From: Arthrobacter sp. cf158
Lineage (GTDB): Bacteria > Actinomycetota > Actinomycetes > Actinomycetales > Micrococcaceae
NCBI RefSeq assembly: GCF_900106835.1
Contig: NZ_FNNR01000010.1
Span: forward strand, 124,001-188,000
Direction: 5' to 3'
Length of the DNA: 64,000 nt
The translations under genes and the position numbers were made by a program. The notes beneath the pieces are model-generated. The model was given only the letters and a program-made list of their open reading frames with translations, was not told the origin of the DNA and did not search any database. Below, piece by piece: positions 59,426 to 64,000 of the stretch (its first letter is position 1; each line of letters begins with the position of its first letter).

Positions 59426-60037
59426 CTAATCATCGTGTCCGGCGGCTGCGACGTCCAGGTTCAGCAGCGTCACGTTCACCGAGGGCTGGCCCAGGAACGC
59501 TTCCAGTCCGCTGCTTGTCCGCTGGTCCACCAGCCCCTGCACAACGTCCGTGCTGAGCCCGTGGGCTGCAGCAACCCGGGCGATCTGGAGGTCCGCATAC
59601 CCGCGTGAGATGTGTGGATCCAGGCCGGACCCGCTGGCCGTTACGGCATCGGCAGGCACCTCGGATTCACTGACGCCCTCAGCCTGGGCGACGGCCGCGC
59701 GGTTGGCGGGAACGGCGTCGAGCAGCTTTGCATCGTTGGGTCCCAGGTTGCTGGCCGATGACGACGCCGGATCCCACCCCACGGCCGACGGGCGCGCATG
59801 AAACCATGCTGGGTCCTGCGTGCCGGCGTCGTCTGCGGACACCTGGGAAATCAGGGCTGATGCGGCCGGGTTGCCCGCGGAGTCCTTGACCACGGAACCG
59901 TTTGCCTGGAAGGGCGCAATCAGCTGTCCGACCCCAAAGACCGCAAGCGGGTACAGGAGTCCCAGGACAACTGTGGCGAGGAGCAGGAACCGTGCGGCGG
60001 TGCCTGCCTGACGAAGATAACCGATAAACACGTTCAT
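59426..60037 (-). CDS. kdpC: Potassium-transporting ATPase subunit KdpC
   Basis: A 203-residue single-span subunit of the KdpFABC pump. One N-terminal membrane helix (LLLATVVLGLLYPLAVFGVG) is followed by an extracytoplasmic domain containing PAWFHARPSAVGWDPASSSASNLGP and DPHISRGYADLQIARVA, both characteristic. It stabilises the complex and aids assembly. It begins 9 bases after kdpB. Confidence 0.94.
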   Translation of the reverse strand: MNVFIGYLRQAGTAARFLLLATVVLGLLYPLAVFGVGQLIAPFQANGSVVKDSAGNPAASALISQVSADDAGTQDPAWFHARPSAVGWDPASSSASNLGPNDAKLLDAVPANRAAVAQAEGVSESEVPADAVTASGSGLDPHISRGYADLQIARVAAAHGLSTDVVQGLVDQRTSSGLEAFLGQPSVNVTLLNLDVAAAGHDD

Positions 60038-60046
60038 GGTGGTGTC

Positions 60047-62185
60047 CTAGCCGATGCCGGGGATGAGGGAAATGAACAGGTCAATGAGCTTGATTCCGAG
60101 GAAAGGCGCCACCAGGCCGCCCAGGCCATAGAGCAGCAGATTCCTGGCAAGCGCCTGGTTGGCGGACACTGCGCGGTATTTCACGCCGCGGAGCGCCAAG
60201 GGAACCAGTGCCAGGATGATGAGGGCGTTGAAGATCACCGCCGAAAGGATGGCGGACGACGGACTCGCCAAGCCCATGATGTTCAGCATCCCGAGCCCCG
60301 GGAACGCAGCAGTGAACAGCGCCGGCACAATCGCGAAGTACTTGGCCACGTCATTGGCCACCGAGAACGTGGTCAGCGCCCCGCGGGTAATGAGCAGTTG
60401 CTTGCCGATGCCCACGATGTTGATCAGCTTGGTGGGATCGGAGTCCAGGTCCACCATGTTGGCCGCTTCCTTGGCAGCGGGCGTTCCCGAATTCATCGCC
60501 ACCCCAACATCCGCGGCTGCCAAAGCCGGGGCGTCGTTGGTGCCGTCACCCGTCATGGCCACCAGCCGCCCTTCGCCCTGCTCGCGCCGGATGACGTCCA
60601 GTTTGTCCTCGGGCGTGGCTTCGGCCACAAAATCGTCCACGCCGGCTTCGGCCGCGATCGCTCTGGCCGTCACGGGGTTGTCTCCGGTGATCATCACGGT
60701 GCGGATTCCCATCCTGCGCAGCTCCGCGAACCGGGCGTGCATGCCGGGCTTGACCACATCGGCAAGGTGCACTGTTCCCAATACCCGCGCGCCGCCGTCG
60801 TGCGTGTCTTCGGCCACCAGCAGTGGCGTGCCGCCTTGGGCGGAGATTTCCTGTACGCGCTGCTGGACTTCTGCAGGCATGTGCCCGCCGGATTCGCTGA
60901 CGAAAAGTTCGACGGCGGTCGCGGCGCCTTTGCGGATCCGGCGCCCGTCCACGTCCAGGCCGCTCATGCGTGTGCTGGCCGTGAACTCCACGATGGTGAG
61001 TTCCTTGGATCCTGTGCGGAGTCCTTCCAATTCAGGGCCGTTTACGCCCTTGTCATTGGCCAGCTCCACAATGGAGCGGCCCTCAGGGGTTTCGTCTGCC
61101 AGGCTGGACAACCGTGCCGCAGCGATGAGGTCATGCAATTCCACATCGTTTGCCGGGAAGAAATTGACCGCCCGCCTGTTGCCGTACGTGATGGTTCCGG
61201 TCTTATCCAGCAACAGTGTGGTGATGTCGCCGGCTGTTTCCACGGCGCGGCCGGAGGTTGCCAGCACGTTGTGCTGGACCAGGCGGTCCATGCCTGCGAT
61301 GCCGATGGCCGGAACCAAGGCGCCAATGGTGGTGGGGATGAGGCAAACCAACAGGGCAACCAGGACGATGGGCGACGGCGTTGCTCCCGCCAGCGACGCG
61401 AAAGGTGCCAGGGTCATGGTGACCACCAGGAACACGATGGTCAAGGACACCAGGAGGACATGCAGGGCGATCTCGTTGGGAGTCTTTTGGCGGACTGCTC
61501 CCTCAACGAGTTTGATCATCCGGTCAATGAACGTAGCTCCGGGTTCCGCTGTGATGCGGACCAGGATCCGGTCCGACAAGACCTTGGTACCGCCGGTCAC
61601 GGAGGAGCGGTCACCGCCGGATTCCCGGATGACCGGCGCAGATTCGCCGGTAATGGTGGACTCGTCCACGCTGGCCAGGCCGTCAATGATCTCGCCGTCA
61701 GAGGGGATGACATCGCCTGCTTCGCAGATCACAACGTCGTTCAGTGTGAGGTCAGTGCCCGGCACTTCCTTGGTGGTTCCGTCGTCCAGGCGGAGCCGGG
61801 CCATCACACCCTTGCGGCTGGACCGGAGGCTGTCCGCCTGGGCTTTTCCGCGGCCCTCGGCGATGGTCTCGGACAGCGTGCCGAAAAGGACAGTCAGCCA
61901 CAGCCACGCGGTCACCACAATGCCAAAGACGGCCGGCTTGACCACGCAAATCAACGTGCAGACGGCAGCGCCCACCAGCACCACGAACATGACGGGGGAG
62001 TGGACCATCTGCCGGGGGTCCAGTTTTTTGAAGGCCACGGGGAGAGCGGCGCGGATGGTTGCGGCATTGAGTTTCGCCGGCGCCTTGGTGTGGTGTTTGT
62101 GCTCCCCGGGGGTTCCGAGTGGGTTGCCGTCAGCATAGGTCAGTGCTGACGTGTCCGCGGCTGTTGCCGTGGTGGACCGGGTCAT
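60047..62185 (-). CDS. kdpB: Potassium-transporting ATPase catalytic subunit KdpB
   Basis: A 712-residue P-type ATPase. The phosphorylated residue is Asp 327 in LLLDKTGT; TGES (179-182) is the phosphatase loop, and TGDGTNDAPAL the hinge. Residues 1-50 form an extra N-terminal segment, as in other actinobacterial KdpB. It couples ATP hydrolysis to potassium movement through KdpA. Its start overlaps the kdpA stop by 4 bases. Confidence 0.95.
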   Translation of the reverse strand: MTRSTTATAADTSALTYADGNPLGTPGEHKHHTKAPAKLNAATIRAALPVAFKKLDPRQMVHSPVMFVVLVGAAVCTLICVVKPAVFGIVVTAWLWLTVLFGTLSETIAEGRGKAQADSLRSSRKGVMARLRLDDGTTKEVPGTDLTLNDVVICEAGDVIPSDGEIIDGLASVDESTITGESAPVIRESGGDRSSVTGGTKVLSDRILVRITAEPGATFIDRMIKLVEGAVRQKTPNEIALHVLLVSLTIVFLVVTMTLAPFASLAGATPSPIVLVALLVCLIPTTIGALVPAIGIAGMDRLVQHNVLATSGRAVETAGDITTLLLDKTGTITYGNRRAVNFFPANDVELHDLIAAARLSSLADETPEGRSIVELANDKGVNGPELEGLRTGSKELTIVEFTASTRMSGLDVDGRRIRKGAATAVELFVSESGGHMPAEVQQRVQEISAQGGTPLLVAEDTHDGGARVLGTVHLADVVKPGMHARFAELRRMGIRTVMITGDNPVTARAIAAEAGVDDFVAEATPEDKLDVIRREQGEGRLVAMTGDGTNDAPALAAADVGVAMNSGTPAAKEAANMVDLDSDPTKLINIVGIGKQLLITRGALTTFSVANDVAKYFAIVPALFTAAFPGLGMLNIMGLASPSSAILSAVIFNALIILALVPLALRGVKYRAVSANQALARNLLLYGLGGLVAPFLGIKLIDLFISLIPGIG

Positions 62186-63849
62186 TTGATAAGTCCTTCT
62201 GCGAGGGGACCCAAGGCGAGGGCCGGGAAGTAACTGAGGGCTGTCATGATCACCGTGACGCTGAGCAGGAGTGATCCGAAGAGACCTCCGTGGGTGGGCA
62301 CAGTTCCCGATGATGCCGGGATTTTCCTTTGCTGTGCCAAGGAACCTGCCAGTGCCAGCACCAGCGCGATGGGAAGGAACCGCCCCAGCAGCATGGCGAT
62401 TCCCAGCATCACGGACAGGTATGGCCCGGAGCTGGTGATGCCGCCGAAAGCTGAGCCATTGTTGTTGGCGCCGGAGGTGAACGCGTACAACAACTCACTG
62501 AATTGGTGGGGTCCCGCCGCCGGTGCGTTGGCCATGACGTCCGGGAGCAGCGCTGTGATGCCGGCCAACACCAGCACCAAGGTTGGCGTGACCAGGATGT
62601 ACAGGGCTGCGAGCTTCATTTCCCGCGGGCCGATCTTCTTGCCCAGGAACTCCGGTGTCCGGCCGACCATCAGCCCCGCGATGAAGACTGCGATGATGGC
62701 CAAAACCAGCATTCCGTACAGCCCGGAGCCGGTGCCTCCGGGGGCCACCTCACCCAGCATCATGTTCACCATGGCGATTCCGCCCGCCAGTGGGGGAAGC
62801 GAATCATGCGCCACATTCACGGCTCCCGTGGAGGTGAGGGTAGTGGACGCGGCGAAGAGCGAGCTTGCGGCCGGACCCAGGCGTTGTTCGAAGCCCTCAC
62901 CCAAGCCGCCGGCCGCCGTCGAAGCAGCGCCTTGGCCCGAAGCGACCGCCCAGCCCATCAGGGCAGTGGAGGTCAGCCAAAGAGCGGCCATCACGCCGGC
63001 AACTGTGAAGCCCTGGCGCCGGTCACCCACCATCCTTCCGTAGGTGTAGGGCAGGGCGGACGGGATGAGCAGGATCAGAAACACCTGGAACAGGCTGGTG
63101 AAGACGCTCGGATTCTCGAAGGGGTGGGCTGAATTGGCGTTGAAGTAGCCGCCGCCGTTGGTGCCCAGTACTTTGATGGCTTCCTGTGAGGCCACCGGTC
63201 CACCAGGAATCACCTGGGCGACTCCGGTGGCTTGGTTAACAACCTCGGTGGACCAGAAATTCTGTACGACGCCGCCCACCACCAATGCGGTGGCGCCCAC
63301 CACGGCGATGGGCAGGAGAAGCCGGAAGGAGGCGCGGGTGACGTCTACCCAGAAATTGCCCAGGCGGTGGGTTTTGGTTCGCACGATGCCGCGGATCAAG
63401 GCCATCGCCACCACAATTCCAACCGCAGCAGAGAGGAAGTTCTGCACAGCCAGGAGGCACATCTGGACGAAGATGCCCACGGTGGCCTCCGGCACGTACG
63501 TTTGCCAGTTGGTGTTGGTAACAAAGGAGATGGCCGTGTTCATGGCGATCCAGGGATCCACCCCCGGAAGTCCGTTGCTCCCGGGCAGCACGCCTTGAAG
63601 CCGCTGCAGGACAAAAATTGCCAGGATGGAAACGGCCGAAAAGACCAGAACGCTGCGCAGATATACAGACCAGCTCTGTTCAGTTCCGGCGTCCACCCCC
63701 GCCAGGCGATAGAACACCCGCTCAGGCCAGGAATGCGTACTTCCCGCGAAAACCCGTTCCATATAGGCGCCTAAAGGCTTGTGCAACAGAACCAATGCGA
63801 GGAGCAGGACAACTATTTGGGTGATGAATGATGCAGTGCTGAAAACCAT
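62182..63849 (-). CDS. kdpA: Potassium-transporting ATPase channel-like subunit KdpA
   Basis: A 555-residue membrane protein with about ten spans and four pore-loop repeats of the potassium-channel type (SFVTNTNWQTY, GTNGGGYFNANSAHPFENP, FTSGANNNGSAFGG). It selects and carries potassium for the pump. It begins 6 bases after kdpF and overlaps kdpB by 4 bases, so the whole set is a tight operon. Confidence 0.95.
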   Translation of the reverse strand: MVFSTASFITQIVVLLLALVLLHKPLGAYMERVFAGSTHSWPERVFYRLAGVDAGTEQSWSVYLRSVLVFSAVSILAIFVLQRLQGVLPGSNGLPGVDPWIAMNTAISFVTNTNWQTYVPEATVGIFVQMCLLAVQNFLSAAVGIVVAMALIRGIVRTKTHRLGNFWVDVTRASFRLLLPIAVVGATALVVGGVVQNFWSTEVVNQATGVAQVIPGGPVASQEAIKVLGTNGGGYFNANSAHPFENPSVFTSLFQVFLILLIPSALPYTYGRMVGDRRQGFTVAGVMAALWLTSTALMGWAVASGQGAASTAAGGLGEGFEQRLGPAASSLFAASTTLTSTGAVNVAHDSLPPLAGGIAMVNMMLGEVAPGGTGSGLYGMLVLAIIAVFIAGLMVGRTPEFLGKKIGPREMKLAALYILVTPTLVLVLAGITALLPDVMANAPAAGPHQFSELLYAFTSGANNNGSAFGGITSSGPYLSVMLGIAMLLGRFLPIALVLALAGSLAQQRKIPASSGTVPTHGGLFGSLLLSVTVIMTALSYFPALALGPLAEGLIK

Positions 63850-63855
63850 CTGCCG

Positions 63856-63954
63856 TCACCACTTTTCCGGGTGAAGCAACACAGCCAGCAAGTATCCGGC
63901 CATTGCCAGGCCAACGACGAACAATGCAATCCACATGATGGCATCCATGTTCAT
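63856..63954 (-). CDS. kdpF: Potassium-transporting ATPase small subunit KdpF
   Basis: A 32-residue single-span peptide, MNMDAIMWIALFVVGLAMAG followed by YLLAVLLHPEKW. KdpF proteins of about 30 residues end in a similar Pro-Glu motif and stabilise the complex by binding KdpA. Two ATGs, at 63954 and 63948, are possible. The first overlaps an upstream stop as ATGA, favouring it. It is the first pump subunit of the operon. Confidence 0.9.
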   Translation of the reverse strand: MNMDAIMWIALFVVGLAMAGYLLAVLLHPEKW

Positions 63955-64000
63955 TGACCGCTCACCGGGCCGTCACCGTCGATCATTGTGCCCAAGAGGT
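63951..64000 (-). CDS. 3' end of a possible gene upstream of kdpF (cut by window edge)
   Basis: A minus-strand frame is open from the window edge and ends LLGTMIDGDGPVSGQ then TGA, overlapping the kdpF start as ATGA. The overlap suggests a real coding end, but too little is visible to identify it. Confidence 0.3.
   Translation of the reverse strand, partial: LLGTMIDGDGPVSGQ

Noticed and set aside
60159..62138. Two long plus-strand frames (659 and 583 residues) opposite kdpB
   Set aside because: kdpB is unmistakable on the minus strand. The plus-strand products are Ser/Thr/Pro- and His/Gly-rich shadows with no motif.

Overview
The window is a high-GC actinobacterial chromosome segment, most likely from Arthrobacter or Paenarthrobacter (Micrococcaceae). 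The signs are an idi-crtE-crtB-crtI-crtYe-crtYf/Eb cluster for a C50 carotenoid of the decaprenoxanthin type, a DinB-type (mycothiol-dependent) maleylpyruvate isomerase, a DUF222/HNH protein, an ANTAR regulator, and several promoters placed for leaderless transcription. No rRNA, tRNA, insertion sequence, prophage or CRISPR array was seen. The assignment comes from recognising families, not from a database search.

Layout. 1-1377: end of a Dps gene and a topoisomerase IB. 1488-5752: fructose PTS operon (fruR-fruK-fruA-ptsH, minus strand) behind a palindromic operator. 5760-9729: a repeat and hairpin region, two coupled proline-rich ORFs, two zinc-ribbon paralogues flanking a GAF-ANTAR regulator, and a YbdK-type carboxylate-amine ligase. 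9762-11267: VOC protein, AraC regulator, esterase. 11368-15602: LacI regulator, beta-phosphoglucomutase and GH65 disaccharide phosphorylase. 15726-22295: drug-type MFS with MarR, methyltransferase, a 37-residue possible gene remnant, lipoprotein, DUF222/HNH protein, TspO-like membrane protein. 22407-29428: carotenoid operon bracketed by two MarR genes.

29418-41282 is the best candidate for an undescribed system. Two tightly packed divergent operons share one 176-bp control region. The left operon encodes a degenerate and an intact phosphotriesterase-fold protein, a flavin monooxygenase, an HSL-type hydrolase, a metallo-beta-lactamase-fold hydrolase and a CocE/NonD hydrolase. The right operon encodes an MFS transporter, a cytochrome P450, its ferredoxin, its ferredoxin reductase and a TetR regulator. 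Together this looks like uptake, oxidation and multi-step hydrolysis of an unknown ester, lactone or amide-bearing compound.

41320-44337: CPBP-like membrane protein, degenerate EAL protein, SGNH hydrolase. 44386-50638: complete 3-hydroxybenzoate/gentisate pathway with an IclR regulator and two identical operator palindromes. 50656-54125: FabF-like synthase, TetR regulator preceded by a chain of overlapping mini-ORFs, thioesterase, MmyB-type regulator. 54212-56074: ilvD. 56149-63954: kdpFABCDE potassium-uptake operon on the minus strand.
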